DNA from: Bacillota bacterium
Lineage (GTDB): Bacteria > Bacillota > Bacilli > Paenibacillales > NBRC-103111
Length of the DNA stretch: 64,000 nt
Direction of reading: 5' to 3'
Assembly: GCA_023386955.1 (NCBI GenBank)
Contig: JAEWIS010000055.1
Location: 1 to 64,000 of the forward strand
Part shown: positions 33,553-41,896 of the stretch, piece by piece
How the letters are laid out: every line of letters starts with the position of its first letter
Position numbering within the stretch: position 1 is the first letter of the stretch
Position numbers and translations under genes: made by a program
Notes under the pieces: generated by a model
What the model was told of the DNA's origin: nothing
What the model saw: only the letters and a program-made list of their open reading frames with translations
The model's database searches: none

Positions 33553-34797
33553 CTACAGCCCGTTCATGCCGAACATCCGCGAGGCCATCTTGCCGAAGAA
33601 ATAACCCAGCGGCAGCATTACCACCGCTTGCAGCAGATCCCCGTTCAGCAGCCCGCACAGAAGTCCCAGCCAGGCGCAGGCCGGTCCCGTGAGGCTTCCT
33701 CCCGCTTTGACGAAGGCCTCCATACGCACCGTATCCTTCCACGGGAAAAGCCGGACATACTCCTCCGTGGCCGCTTCCCGGGCAAAGGATTTGGACATCC
33801 AGGCGAACAGCGCTCCTGTGGCCACAGCCACGATCAGACGGATGGTGCTATTGGGGCAAACAGCCACTGCCGTTGTAGCCGCCAGCAGCAGCATTCCCGC
33901 CAGCTTAAGCTTGGAGCCGTTGCGCAAAATCCCCTTGATAAGGGACTCCGCCAGCACATTCTCCTGGGTGCGCTCCTTAAACAGCTTGCGGGAGGCCGGA
34001 AACAGGAAGGCCCGCTTCTTCTTGGACCTTGTTTTCCGCGGAACACGGTATCCGGCTGCGCTCATAAGCATCCCCGCCAGCTTCATCCGTTCCTCCCGCT
34101 CCCGCTGGGCATCCTTATAAAAGGTGCCCCTGGCCCGGATCCGGGCGGGTACCAGCCAGAAAAGTGGCGCCGCCAGGCACAGCGCAATCAGCGCCGCATA
34201 AAGATGGCTCACCGACGTCCAGTGGGTCAGGAAGCCAAACACGGCAGCCAGCACCGGAGTGGCGATAATCCGGATGACCACACTTCTCCAGCCGGATGCC
34301 GCCAGCTCCAGCTGCTGCTTGCCCAGCATCAGGTAGATTTTGACCAGGTACGTCAGAAGAAACAGGAACACCGCCTCCAGCGGATTGACCCCGTAGCCAT
34401 TGCGCAACAGGGGGTACAGAAGCACTCCCATTCCTGCCAGCACCAAGGCACTCGAGATTAAGGAAAAGGCCGTCCCCGTCCGCATTAGCTTGCGGAACCA
34501 GGAGGTCCGTTGGACCAGGAAAAGCTGGTCCGCCTCCTCCACATAATACCGGATGGTACCGGTAATGGCCGCCACGAACAAATAAGCCCGGAACACGGTA
34601 TAGGGCACCATTTCCAGCCAAACGGGCGTCCCCTTCCACCAGGAGATATATTGATAAATCAGCACGGCGGCTGCGGGCAGCACAATATAAAGGGCGATGA
34701 CCCAGTCTATGGCCATTTTCCATGCCCGGTATTGGAACCCTGCATTGCTCCGGATCCGCTGCCAGGCTACTTTTTGGGGAGTGAGCATGTTACTCAT
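33553..34797 (-). CDS. ecsB: ABC transporter permease, EcsB type
   Basis: 414 residues with about eight to ten hydrophobic segments. The N-terminal pattern WQRIRSNAGFQYRAWKMAIDWVIALYIV, FRAYLFVAAITGTIRYYVEEADQLFLVQR and the basic loop RKTRSKKKRAFLFPASRKLFKERT fit EcsB. Ecs transporters influence secretion and intramembrane proteolysis of peptide signals in other Firmicutes. It follows ecsA by 78 bp. EcsC is not next to it. Confidence 0.82.
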   Translation of the reverse strand: MSNMLTPQKVAWQRIRSNAGFQYRAWKMAIDWVIALYIVLPAAAVLIYQYISWWKGTPVWLEMVPYTVFRAYLFVAAITGTIRYYVEEADQLFLVQRTSWFRKLMRTGTAFSLISSALVLAGMGVLLYPLLRNGYGVNPLEAVFLFLLTYLVKIYLMLGKQQLELAASGWRSVVIRIIATPVLAAVFGFLTHWTSVSHLYAALIALCLAAPLFWLVPARIRARGTFYKDAQREREERMKLAGMLMSAAGYRVPRKTRSKKKRAFLFPASRKLFKERTQENVLAESLIKGILRNGSKLKLAGMLLLAATTAVAVCPNSTIRLIVAVATGALFAWMSKSFAREAATEEYVRLFPWKDTVRMEAFVKAGGSLTGPACAWLGLLCGLLNGDLLQAVVMLPLGYFFGKMASRMFGMNGL

Positions 34798-34875
34798 CTT
34801 GGGAAGCCTCCTATTCGAAGTTGCTTACGGGAACGGCCTTGCCTTGCGGCAAAGCTTAGGGTGCGTATGCCCATC

Positions 34876-35574
34876 CTAAGTAAGCGCATGAAAGCAATCG
34901 AACAGAGATGCCCCGGGCAACCCGCATTTGGCGCGGATATCCTGCATTTCGCCCGAAGCGATCAGCTTGCCTTCATTCACCAGCAGAAAAGAGCTGCAAA
35001 TCCGCTCCGCCGTATCCAGCACGTGGGTGGACATCAGGACGCCCGCTCCGCGTTTGCGCTCCGAATCCAGCATGTCGAGAAACTCCTTAATGGCCCGCGG
35101 GTCCAGCCCGATGAAGGGTTCGTCCACGATATACAGCTCCGGCTCATGGATGAAGCCGATGATAAGCATCAGCTTCTGCTGCATCCCTTTGGAAAAACCC
35201 GTAGGCAGATCATGCTTTGCCCCCGTCAGACGGAAGCGCTCCAGAAGCTCCGTGGCCCTCGCCTCGAAGGTGGCGTCATCCAGACCGAATGCCGAGGCCG
35301 CCAGCCGCAGATGCTCCCACAGGGTAAGCTCATCGTACAGCACGGGATGCTCGGGAATGTACGCGTAATTGGGCGATCCACCGGGAAACTCCACCTTGCC
35401 CTTCACATCCTTGAGCAACCCCAGCACCGCCTTGATGGTGGTGCTTTTGCCTGCGCCGTTGGGGCCGATCAGCCCCACCAGTTCCCCTTCCCCCACCGTA
35501 AATGCAATATCCGAAATGACGCGGCTTCTGCCCTCATAACCCGCTTCCTCGATTTGAACCGTCAATTTTCCCAT
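34876..35574 (-). CDS. ecsA: ABC transporter ATP-binding protein, EcsA type
   Basis: 232 residues from MGKLTVQIEEAGY. Walker A LIGPNGAGKSTT (about 34-45), signature FSKGMQQKLMLIIGF, Walker B LYIVDEPFIGLDP, switch His MSTHVLDTAERI. The signature Lys (SKGMQ instead of SGGQ) is common in EcsA. A GTG codon 27 bp upstream is an alternative start. It forms a transporter with the downstream EcsB. Confidence 0.88.
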   Translation of the reverse strand: MGKLTVQIEEAGYEGRSRVISDIAFTVGEGELVGLIGPNGAGKSTTIKAVLGLLKDVKGKVEFPGGSPNYAYIPEHPVLYDELTLWEHLRLAASAFGLDDATFEARATELLERFRLTGAKHDLPTGFSKGMQQKLMLIIGFIHEPELYIVDEPFIGLDPRAIKEFLDMLDSERKRGAGVLMSTHVLDTAERICSSFLLVNEGKLIASGEMQDIRAKCGLPGASLFDCFHALT

Positions 35575-35619
35575 TAGCAGCCTACCATCCCTTCCACACA
35601 CCTTAAAATCAATAGTCTC

Positions 35620-35628
35620 ATTATAGCA
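35620..35628 (-). promoter_or_regulatory. Extended -10 promoter of ecsAB
   Basis: On the minus strand TGCTATAAT (extended -10), 46 bp before the ecsA start; no clear -35. Confidence 0.55.
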
Positions 35629-35775
35629 GGCTTTGGCAAGCCGGGCACATCCTGTCTGGAAAACATTGGACTTATCGCCGAACAGTCTGCCCCAGGCCCT
35701 TCTTCCGGTGAAACCGCCACGGGGCTAAGCCGTATAAAGGCATATCGGCAAGAACATTTCAAGGAGATGATCAGT

Positions 35776-35973
35776 ATGGAAACCTGGGAGTACAAAACCC
35801 TCAAGGTAGAAACAAAAGGCTTTTTCGGAGGCAAGGTTGACCTGCACGAATTAGAGGAGGAGCTCAATGCCCTGGGCGGTCTGGGCTGGGAGCTGGCTAA
35901 CACCTTCGACACCAGCATGGGCCAAGGGGCCTCCCGAGAGGTCGTCTGCATCTTCAAAAGAAAACGTACATAA
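35776..35973 (+). CDS. DUF4177-family small protein
   Basis: 65 residues. WEYKTLKVETKGFFGGKVDLHELEEELNALGGLGWELANTFDTS is the usual pattern of DUF4177 (WEYktv plus LNxLGxxGWELV). The function is unknown. AAGGAG at 35761-35766 favours the ATG at 35776 over the one directly after the site. It has its own terminator. Confidence 0.88.
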   Translation: METWEYKTLKVETKGFFGGKVDLHELEEELNALGGLGWELANTFDTSMGQGASREVVCIFKRKRT

Positions 35974-35984
35974 AGTGAATCAAT

Positions 35985-36009
35985 CCGGCCTGCTGAGGGC
36001 CGGTTTTTT
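35985..36009 (+). terminator. Terminator of the DUF4177 gene
   Basis: CCGGCC-TGCTGAG-GGCCGG followed by six T. Confidence 0.9.
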
Positions 36010-36108
36010 ATCAGCCAAACTCTACCTTTCCCCGCAAATCCAAACCGCCGTAAGATAAGGAGAACATACATATCAGGATTATTCGGAAAGACGCGGAGGT
36101 TTTCGTAT

Positions 36109-36921
36109 ATGGGAGTCAGACGCTTAACTGCGGCCAACCACACAGAAGTGCTTACCCTGTTTGGGAATGAAATGGACCATTACCATTTTCTTCTCGATGA
36201 TTTGAAATGGAACGGCTACGCGGGGGAACATTTTCTCGTATTCGGAGAATTTGAGTCAGGACGGCTGATGTCTTTGCTGCTGAACAACTTCAATAATCTG
36301 ACCTATTATAGTCCGGATGACCGGGAACCGGAGGCTTACCGGCATATTCTGAGACAGCTATCCTTTGCCAAGGTATCCGGTCCCGACAGCTTGGTCCAAC
36401 GGGTCTGCCGGGATTACACCCCCTCCAGAAACACTCTTTCCCACCTGGGCATGGTAAAGCAGGCCGTTCCTCTGAGCCGCTCCCGGGGTACCGCTGTTTG
36501 CACGATAACCGCTCGAGAAGAGCTGCGGGAGCACTACCGTCTCCTTGTGTCAGCGGAAGAATATGCCGGCTTATCCGGCGACGAAGAGGGGTACATCAGC
36601 CGGGAGTGGAACAGGCTCGCCTCCTCCCCTGACCGGACAGTCTATCTCCGTACGGATGGCAGGATGGTGGCAGCCGCCTCTACCTTCCACGAGCGGAAGC
36701 AAAGCGCCCTTATTACCGGCGTAGTAACCCATCCGGATTTCCGGAACAAAGGATATGCTGCACAAGTGCTGACGGCACTGTTTAACCTTCTGCTGCAGGA
36801 GGGGAAATTTCCGTATTTGTTTTACACCAATCCGGCGGCCAGGAGCGTCTATCTCCGCGCAGGAATGGTGGAGATTTGCCCCTGGCGGGTAACACTGCTG
36901 GAGAGGGATAACGGCAGCTAG
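36109..36921 (+). CDS. GNAT-family N-acetyltransferase
   Basis: 270 residues. The C-terminal part is a GNAT fold: VYLRTDGRMVAAASTFHERKQSALITGVVTHPDFRNKGYAAQVLTAL contains beta4 and the acetyl-CoA pyrophosphate loop (here RNKGYA), followed by PYLFYTNPAARSVYLRAGM. The N-terminal roughly 140 residues form a second, degenerate acetyltransferase-like domain. The substrate is unknown. The start at 36109 is supported only by a weak purine-rich site (CGGAGG at about 36094). Confidence 0.83.
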   Translation: MGVRRLTAANHTEVLTLFGNEMDHYHFLLDDLKWNGYAGEHFLVFGEFESGRLMSLLLNNFNNLTYYSPDDREPEAYRHILRQLSFAKVSGPDSLVQRVCRDYTPSRNTLSHLGMVKQAVPLSRSRGTAVCTITAREELREHYRLLVSAEEYAGLSGDEEGYISREWNRLASSPDRTVYLRTDGRMVAAASTFHERKQSALITGVVTHPDFRNKGYAAQVLTALFNLLLQEGKFPYLFYTNPAARSVYLRAGMVEICPWRVTLLERDNGS

Positions 36922-36985
36922 TAGCGTATTCTAGGAATTGTGGAGGGAGCGCGCACATGTAACGTGACTCCCAACCTCTTCCGAA

Positions 36986-37161
36986 ATGTAAAAGTGCAGT
37001 TATTTTGTAGACAAACCTTCGTTTTACGGTCTATCCTGCAAAAGTGCAGTTATTTTCGTCAGATGTGAGCAAGATGTGCCCCGCTGAGGAAAATAGATGT
37101 ACTTTTGCATTTGAGGGCAGGAAGAGGCGGAATTCCAGCAGAATAGCTGCACTTTTGCAGG
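36986..37161. repeat. Quadripartite 2+2 element, class C
   Basis: Forward units with AAAGTGCAGTTATTTT at 36991 and 37041 (50 bp apart) and reverse units with ACTTTTGCA at 37101 and 37151 (50 bp apart). Same unit sequence and layout as 18716-18893, but the spacers differ. It fills the convergent gap between the acetyltransferase and thioredoxin-like genes; no gene is seen in 36922-37380. Confidence 0.87.
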
Positions 37162-37302
37162 ATAAGGCCAGATTTGTTTGATCTTTGTACCATACGGAGT
37201 GGGGTTAGATCCAAAAACAACCGAAAAAACGGTAAATAAGGGCCGTGGTGTCCGTTAGCCGTCGTATAGCCCCCCCCTCCCCCACCTCCTCGCACCACCA
37301 CC

Positions 37303-37364
37303 AAAAAAAGCCGCCCCTCCTCCCGGGCAGGAGAAGGAACAGCCTTTTGCAAGCCGAGGCGGCG
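37303..37364 (-). terminator. Terminator of the thioredoxin-like lipoprotein gene
   Basis: On the minus strand GCCGCC and GGCGGC enclose an inner GGAG/CTCC-rich hairpin, followed by seven T. Confidence 0.65.
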
Positions 37365-37380
37365 CCGTCGCTTGTCTGTT

Positions 37381-38496
37381 CTATTTGGCCTTTTCCATAA
37401 AGGCCTTGATCTTGGAGTCGTCAATATCATAGCCCATATCGGCCGTGGCATTCTCCACCGCCCAATCGTAAACGCCGATGGTCGACTGCTGCTGGCCGTC
37501 CTTGATAAACACAAGCGTCGGCACCCACTTGATTTGGGTGAGCCCGTATTTGCCCGAGGCCGCCATCTTGGCATAGGCCTTGTTGTTGCTTTCATTGAAG
37601 GTGTCGATCCGTTCCACCTTGATTCCGGTCTGGCTGGTCAGCTTGTCCAACACCGGCATCACCTTGTGGCAATGGGGGCAGCTGTTGCCCCAGACCAGCA
37701 GGATAAAGGTGTCCTTGTTCTCCAGCTTCTTCTCGATGGTGGGGCCGTCGCTGGAAACCTGAAAGTTGCTGATCCAGGCCTTTTCCTTTAGATAAAAGCG
37801 GAGGTTTTCAGCATTAGCCAGCGTTTCCGCCGGAATCGGCTTTTGGCCGAAATAGAAAGAGGTCCGGTGGTTGCCTTCATAAATGACCTTCATCACAGGC
37901 AGCTTCTCCGGCGCCGCATCCCCGTCCAGAGCGCTGTACACCGGAACCTTCAGCCGGGCATCCTTCTGAAGCTCCAGCAGCTTCTTCAGATCGGCCTCCG
38001 ACAGCTCCTGCTTGCCGGCTATATCCTTCACCAGCCCGTCCAGCTCCTTCTCCTGGTCGGCATTCAGCTTGCCGTTTTTCACCAGATTCAGCGCCTTGCG
38101 GTAATTCAGCATTACATTGTTAAGCTGGTCCTTGCTGTTGGCGTTACCGGCCAGCTTCAGCTTGGACAGTCCTGCTTCCAGGCTACGCACTTCCTGATAA
38201 CCGGCAATCAGCTTCTGGTTGTCCTTCTCGTACTTGTCCAGCTTGCTTTTGTCCTTCGCCACATCGATGGTCACCAGATCGAACTTTTCTGACTTGGACA
38301 GCTCTGTCAGCGCACCAAGCAGGCTTTGGGATTGCGGGGAACTGTCATAATAAAGGACAACGCCGTTCTGGATGGTTTCCAACTCGGTATTTTCCCCCCG
38401 CGAAGCCTCATTCCCCGTCTTGCTTCCGCAGCCGGCGGCCAGCGCTCCAAGAAGGACCAAAGCCAACAAACTTTTGGCCAATTTCAACTTCCGCAC
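37381..38496 (-). CDS. Thioredoxin-fold lipoprotein with two thioredoxin-like domains
   Basis: 371 residues. The signal peptide ends in a lipobox (GALAAGC, Cys23). The C-terminal domain (about 260-371) is a thioredoxin with active site CPHC (ILLVWGNSCPHCHKVMPVL) and cis-Pro region VPTLVFIKDG. The N-terminal part (about 45-100: VVLYYDSSPQSQSLLGALTE, then FDLVTIDVAKD) has the beta-alpha-beta of a thioredoxin fold with SPQS in place of CxxC. A helical linker separates them. A membrane-anchored extracellular thiol-disulfide oxidoreductase is likely; partners are not adjacent. Confidence 0.82.
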   Translation of the reverse strand: MRKLKLAKSLLALVLLGALAAGCGSKTGNEASRGENTELETIQNGVVLYYDSSPQSQSLLGALTELSKSEKFDLVTIDVAKDKSKLDKYEKDNQKLIAGYQEVRSLEAGLSKLKLAGNANSKDQLNNVMLNYRKALNLVKNGKLNADQEKELDGLVKDIAGKQELSEADLKKLLELQKDARLKVPVYSALDGDAAPEKLPVMKVIYEGNHRTSFYFGQKPIPAETLANAENLRFYLKEKAWISNFQVSSDGPTIEKKLENKDTFILLVWGNSCPHCHKVMPVLDKLTSQTGIKVERIDTFNESNNKAYAKMAASGKYGLTQIKWVPTLVFIKDGQQQSTIGVYDWAVENATADMGYDIDDSKIKAFMEKAK

Positions 38497-38610
38497 CTCA
38501 TTTCACTATGTAAAAAATAGGATACAAAAATAATACCCCAAAATACACCGGTCTGACCAGCGGCTTTTTTCCTGTTAATTCCATTTGGGTGGGAGTCTTC
38601 CGCAAAAAAG

Positions 38611-38636
38611 CAAAAACGGCCGGATTCCCGGCCGTA
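38611..38636 (-). terminator. Terminator of pit
   Basis: On the minus strand ACGGCCGG-GAAT-CCGGCCGT followed by TTTTGC. Confidence 0.8.
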
Positions 38637-38670
38637 CGAATAACGGTTTTTTTATTCAACCCGGACCCTC

Positions 38671-39666
38671 TTAAAACCAACCGAAGATCAGCTGGTAGAT
38701 CACATAGGCGAGGGCTATGGAAATCGGAATCGTAATAATCCACGTCATGACCATCTTGCCGACTACACCCCAGTTAATGGACTTGTAGCGGATGGCCGAC
38801 CCGGTACCGATAATGGACGAGGTAATAACGTGAGTCGTGGACAAAGGCAGACCCAATGCTGTACCCGATTGAAGGATGACCGTGGAGGTCAGGTCCGATG
38901 CGAAGCCATTCATCGGTTCGATCTTGATGATCTTGCGGCTGACGGTTTCGATGATCTTCCAGCCGCCGATGGACGTACCCAGCGCCATGGAGGTGGCGGC
39001 AGCCAGCTTGACCCATATCGGAACGGACATATCCGAGTGGAAGTTTCCCGCTACCAGGGCAAATACGATAATCCCCATTGCCTTCTGGGCATCATTGGCC
39101 CCGTGGGAGAAGGATTGCAGACCCGCAGACACAATTTGCAGCAGCCGGAAGTTCCGGTTCACCTTGCCCGGGCTGCGATTGCCCAGCACCTTCACGATCT
39201 GGCGGATCAGAACCAGCATCAGAAAGCCCAAGCCGAATGCCAGGAAGGGAGAAAGGATCAGACCCAGTACAATCTTTTGGAAGCCGCCCCAGTGAAGAGC
39301 GTCCATGCCCGCACCGGCAATAACCGCACCGGCCAAAGAACCGATAAGCGTATGGGAGGACGACGACGGAATGCCGAAGTACCAGGTGAGCAGATTCCAC
39401 AGGATAGCCGAGATCAGCGTAGCGGTGATAATCTCCATACCGTTGCTGACGTGGAACGGATCGGCGATGCTGCCTCCTACGTTTTTGGCGACGCCGTCAA
39501 ACAGAATGGCTCCGACAAAGTTCAGCACAGCGGCCATCAAGATGGCAACTCTCGGTGAAAGGGCTTTGGTGGACACAGCAGTAGCGATAGCATTGGCCGT
39601 ATCATGAAAACCATTGATGAAGTCGAACAACAAGGCCAAAGCAACAATAATAATGATGAATGTCAC
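38671..39666 (-). CDS. pit: Pit-family inorganic phosphate transporter
   Basis: 331 residues and about ten membrane segments. The two PiT signatures are clear: LLFDFINGFHDTANAIATAVSTKAL near the N-terminus and FSHGANDAQKAMGIIVFAL in the middle, with IPSSSSHTLIGSL and LPLSTTHVITSSIIG. Low-affinity metal-phosphate symport is expected. The GTG at 39666 is chosen because AGGGGG lies 8 bases before it. The DUF47 partner often found with pit is absent. Confidence 0.92.
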   Translation of the reverse strand: MTFIIIIVALALLFDFINGFHDTANAIATAVSTKALSPRVAILMAAVLNFVGAILFDGVAKNVGGSIADPFHVSNGMEIITATLISAILWNLLTWYFGIPSSSSHTLIGSLAGAVIAGAGMDALHWGGFQKIVLGLILSPFLAFGLGFLMLVLIRQIVKVLGNRSPGKVNRNFRLLQIVSAGLQSFSHGANDAQKAMGIIVFALVAGNFHSDMSVPIWVKLAAATSMALGTSIGGWKIIETVSRKIIKIEPMNGFASDLTSTVILQSGTALGLPLSTTHVITSSIIGTGSAIRYKSINWGVVGKMVMTWIITIPISIALAYVIYQLIFGWF

Positions 39667-39882
39667 GAAAAATCCCCCTGAACGTTTCCTTGAGTCTAAC
39701 AAGAGCTGTCATGTGCTCCATTTGCCATCATATCACAATTTAATCGTCTTGTATTAAGATTTTGTAAACAAAGCGACATCTTTCATCGTAAACTTTCAGC
39801 CAAGTTTAACAAAATGTTTATATTTTCCCCGCAATATTTGTAGTATGGCTATCCCTTGGAAATTTCATCCGCTGTACCAAAA

Positions 39883-39923
39883 AACGAAAAACCCTACCGC
39901 CCTGACTGCAAGGCGCATAAGGT
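39883..39923 (-). terminator. Probable terminator of the degV gene
   Basis: On the minus strand AACCTTATGCGCC pairs imperfectly with GGGCGGTAGGGTT, followed by TTTCGTTTTTT. Confidence 0.55.
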
Positions 39924-39950
39924 TCTTCTGTAAAAGATGCTGTGAAGGGA

Positions 39951-40817
39951 TTATCGGCCGGGATTCAGCTTGTTCAGGAAAAAAAGAGCAAGAGTCCCCG
40001 GTCCGGAGTGAGCGCCTACCGCACCGCCAATCTGGGATATGATGAATTCCTTGGAGCCGAAGCGCTCCCGGATCATGTCGCGCAGACTGTGGGCCGCTTC
40101 GATATCGTCCCCATGGGAGATACCGATGACCTGCTGGTCTTGGCTGATCCCCCGCTCCGCCATAATGGCTGCCATCCGGTCCAGGACCTTGCGCCGGCCA
40201 CGCAGCTTCTCGATGGGGATCAGCTTGCCGTCCTCCACGTGCAGCACCGGCTTAATGTTCAGAAGCCCACCGATAAAAGCGGCGGTTTTACTGACACGTC
40301 CGCCCCGGTACAGATACTCCAAATTATCCACTGTGAAAATATGCTCCATATGAAGGGCATGGAACCGGATTGCCTCGATAATTTCATCCTGGCTTTTGCC
40401 TTCTGCAGCCAGCTCCGCTGCCATCAGCACCACCAGACCGAAGCCCATGGAAGCGCATTTGGTATCGATAACCTCAAGCTTCACATCCGGGTAATCCTCC
40501 AGAATTTCATTCTTCGCCAGGACGGCGGACTGGTAGGTTCCGGACAAAGCGGAGGAAAATGCCACATAGATGCAGATATCGCCGTTTTCGGCATGACGCT
40601 GGAACACTTCCCGGAAGATTTGAAGAGGAACCTGGGCCGTTTTGTAAACCTTGCCCTCCCGCATACCCCGGAACATCTCCTGGGGGTTCATGGTTTCTCC
40701 GTCCCGGAATTCCTGGTTATCCAGGTAAACCATTAGCGGGAGCACTTCTATGCCATGCTGTGCCACCAGTTCCTTGGGAAGATCGGCAGCGCTGTCGGTT
40801 ATAATTTTGACGGTCAT
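39951..40817 (-). CDS. DegV-family fatty-acid-binding protein
   Basis: 288 residues. TVKIITDSAADLPKEL, FSSALSGTYQSAVLAKNE, DTKCASMGFGL and TVDNLEYLYRGGRVSK are DegV motifs. These proteins bind a fatty acid and, as FakB, present it to the FakA kinase for phosphorylation. FakA is not in the window. AGGAAGGAG precedes the ATG at 40817. Confidence 0.93.
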   Translation of the reverse strand: MTVKIITDSAADLPKELVAQHGIEVLPLMVYLDNQEFRDGETMNPQEMFRGMREGKVYKTAQVPLQIFREVFQRHAENGDICIYVAFSSALSGTYQSAVLAKNEILEDYPDVKLEVIDTKCASMGFGLVVLMAAELAAEGKSQDEIIEAIRFHALHMEHIFTVDNLEYLYRGGRVSKTAAFIGGLLNIKPVLHVEDGKLIPIEKLRGRRKVLDRMAAIMAERGISQDQQVIGISHGDDIEAAHSLRDMIRERFGSKEFIISQIGGAVGAHSGPGTLALFFLNKLNPGR

Positions 40818-40941
40818 TCAATCCATTCTCCTTCCTCGTCATGCGCGTTCGTCCCCTCAATTGTACACTAAACCTGTACGAGTGCGAAATAGCCCTTTCA
40901 TAAATGTTGGCAGCTTCTGCCCAGTAACCCGTTCTCACACC

Positions 40942-40967
40942 AAAAACCCGGGCAGGCCCGGGTTTGG
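40942..40967 (-). terminator. Terminator of the beta-propeller-like gene
   Basis: AAACCCGGGC-CT-GCCCGGGTTT followed by TTGG on the minus strand; a very strong stem. Confidence 0.8.
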
Positions 40968-40992
40968 CAGACATCATTTGTAGAAAAATGCT

Positions 40993-41829
40993 TCAGGCTT
41001 CACCGGACACATGGCTCCGCCGTCTGGGCAGAATGCGCAGCCCTTCAAAATAGGTGGACAAATATAGATTATCCTTGTCGAAGGCCACATCCGTCACAGG
41101 GAAACCGGTGACCGCCGAGCACAGGTGGAACCGGTCCTTCCAATACAGAACCTGGTACAGGCCCCGGCTGGTGCAGGCATAAATCCGGCCCTCGCAGGAT
41201 TCCAGCGAAAAAATCCGGATCCCCTTATAGTGGTGGGTATTGAAGCGCCCCCGCTTATCTCCGGCGACTAAATTCCCCAATCCGTCGGCCCCCAGTAAAT
41301 AACCGTGGAGCACACAAAGGCTGGATACGGAGCTCCCCAGCTTAAACTCCTCGGAGGACTGGGTGTACCGGTCAAACAGGAAAATACCTGTAGAACGGGC
41401 CATGAATATCATCTGCGGCGTCATAAACAGGTCGAACACCGCCTCTTCGGAGTAGCTGGTCCGTACCCAATTATCGTTGAACCGGTACCACAATCCGTTG
41501 CCCGTGGCCACATAGAGGACTCCGCCCTTGCTTCTCAGCCTGTAGCAGGGCACCGTTATCTTGGTCGTCCGCCAGCCGTCTTCCCGCAGCTGGAACAGTC
41601 CTTGCTCCGTGCAGGCAAAGATTTGGCCATCCTCTGCTTCCAGCCGGTTGACCGTAACGCCGGACGGAAGCTCATGGGGAAGGCGGGACCAGGCAGCGGT
41701 ATTGTCGATGCGGAAGATGCCTTCATTCACCGCGGAAGCGTACAGCCTGCCGTCTTCAGCTGCAGCAACGGAGGTCAGCAGCAGTCCGTGCTGGTTTTGC
41801 TCATGGAGGAGCGAGTGATTGGTAAGCAT
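40993..41829 (-). CDS. Beta-propeller-like protein of unknown function, Fur-controlled
   Basis: 278 residues with at least six short repeats of the type GxLY(A/V)xxxxGI(F/Y)R or GQIFACTEQGLFQL (for example DGRLYASAVNEGIFR, GGVLYVATGNGLWYR, EGRIYACTSRGLYQV, DNLYLSTYFEGLRIL), as in beta-propellers. No signal peptide or membrane segment, so it should be cytoplasmic. The family is not known to me. AAAAGGAAAG precedes the ATG. A perfect Fur box covers its promoter, so it should be made under iron limitation. It is a single-gene unit with its own terminator. Confidence 0.8.
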   Translation of the reverse strand: MLTNHSLLHEQNQHGLLLTSVAAAEDGRLYASAVNEGIFRIDNTAAWSRLPHELPSGVTVNRLEAEDGQIFACTEQGLFQLREDGWRTTKITVPCYRLRSKGGVLYVATGNGLWYRFNDNWVRTSYSEEAVFDLFMTPQMIFMARSTGIFLFDRYTQSSEEFKLGSSVSSLCVLHGYLLGADGLGNLVAGDKRGRFNTHHYKGIRIFSLESCEGRIYACTSRGLYQVLYWKDRFHLCSAVTGFPVTDVAFDKDNLYLSTYFEGLRILPRRRSHVSGEA

Positions 41830-41867
41830 CTAGCATCTTTCCTTTTCACGTGGGATCGTTTCCTCCA

Positions 41868-41896
41868 TGTTAATTGATAATGATTATCATTGTCAA
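41868..41896 (-). promoter_or_regulatory. Fur box over a sigma-A promoter
   Basis: TGATAATGATTATCA at 41875-41889 is a perfect 7-1-7 Fur site. On the minus strand TTGACA (41896-41891) is a consensus -35 with TAACAT 18 bp downstream, so the Fur site fills the spacer. The -35 overlaps the leuA stop codon. Confidence 0.9.

Noticed and set aside
39667..39850. Pho box upstream of pit
   Set aside because: TTTACA/TTAACA-like words occur but not as correctly spaced direct repeats.
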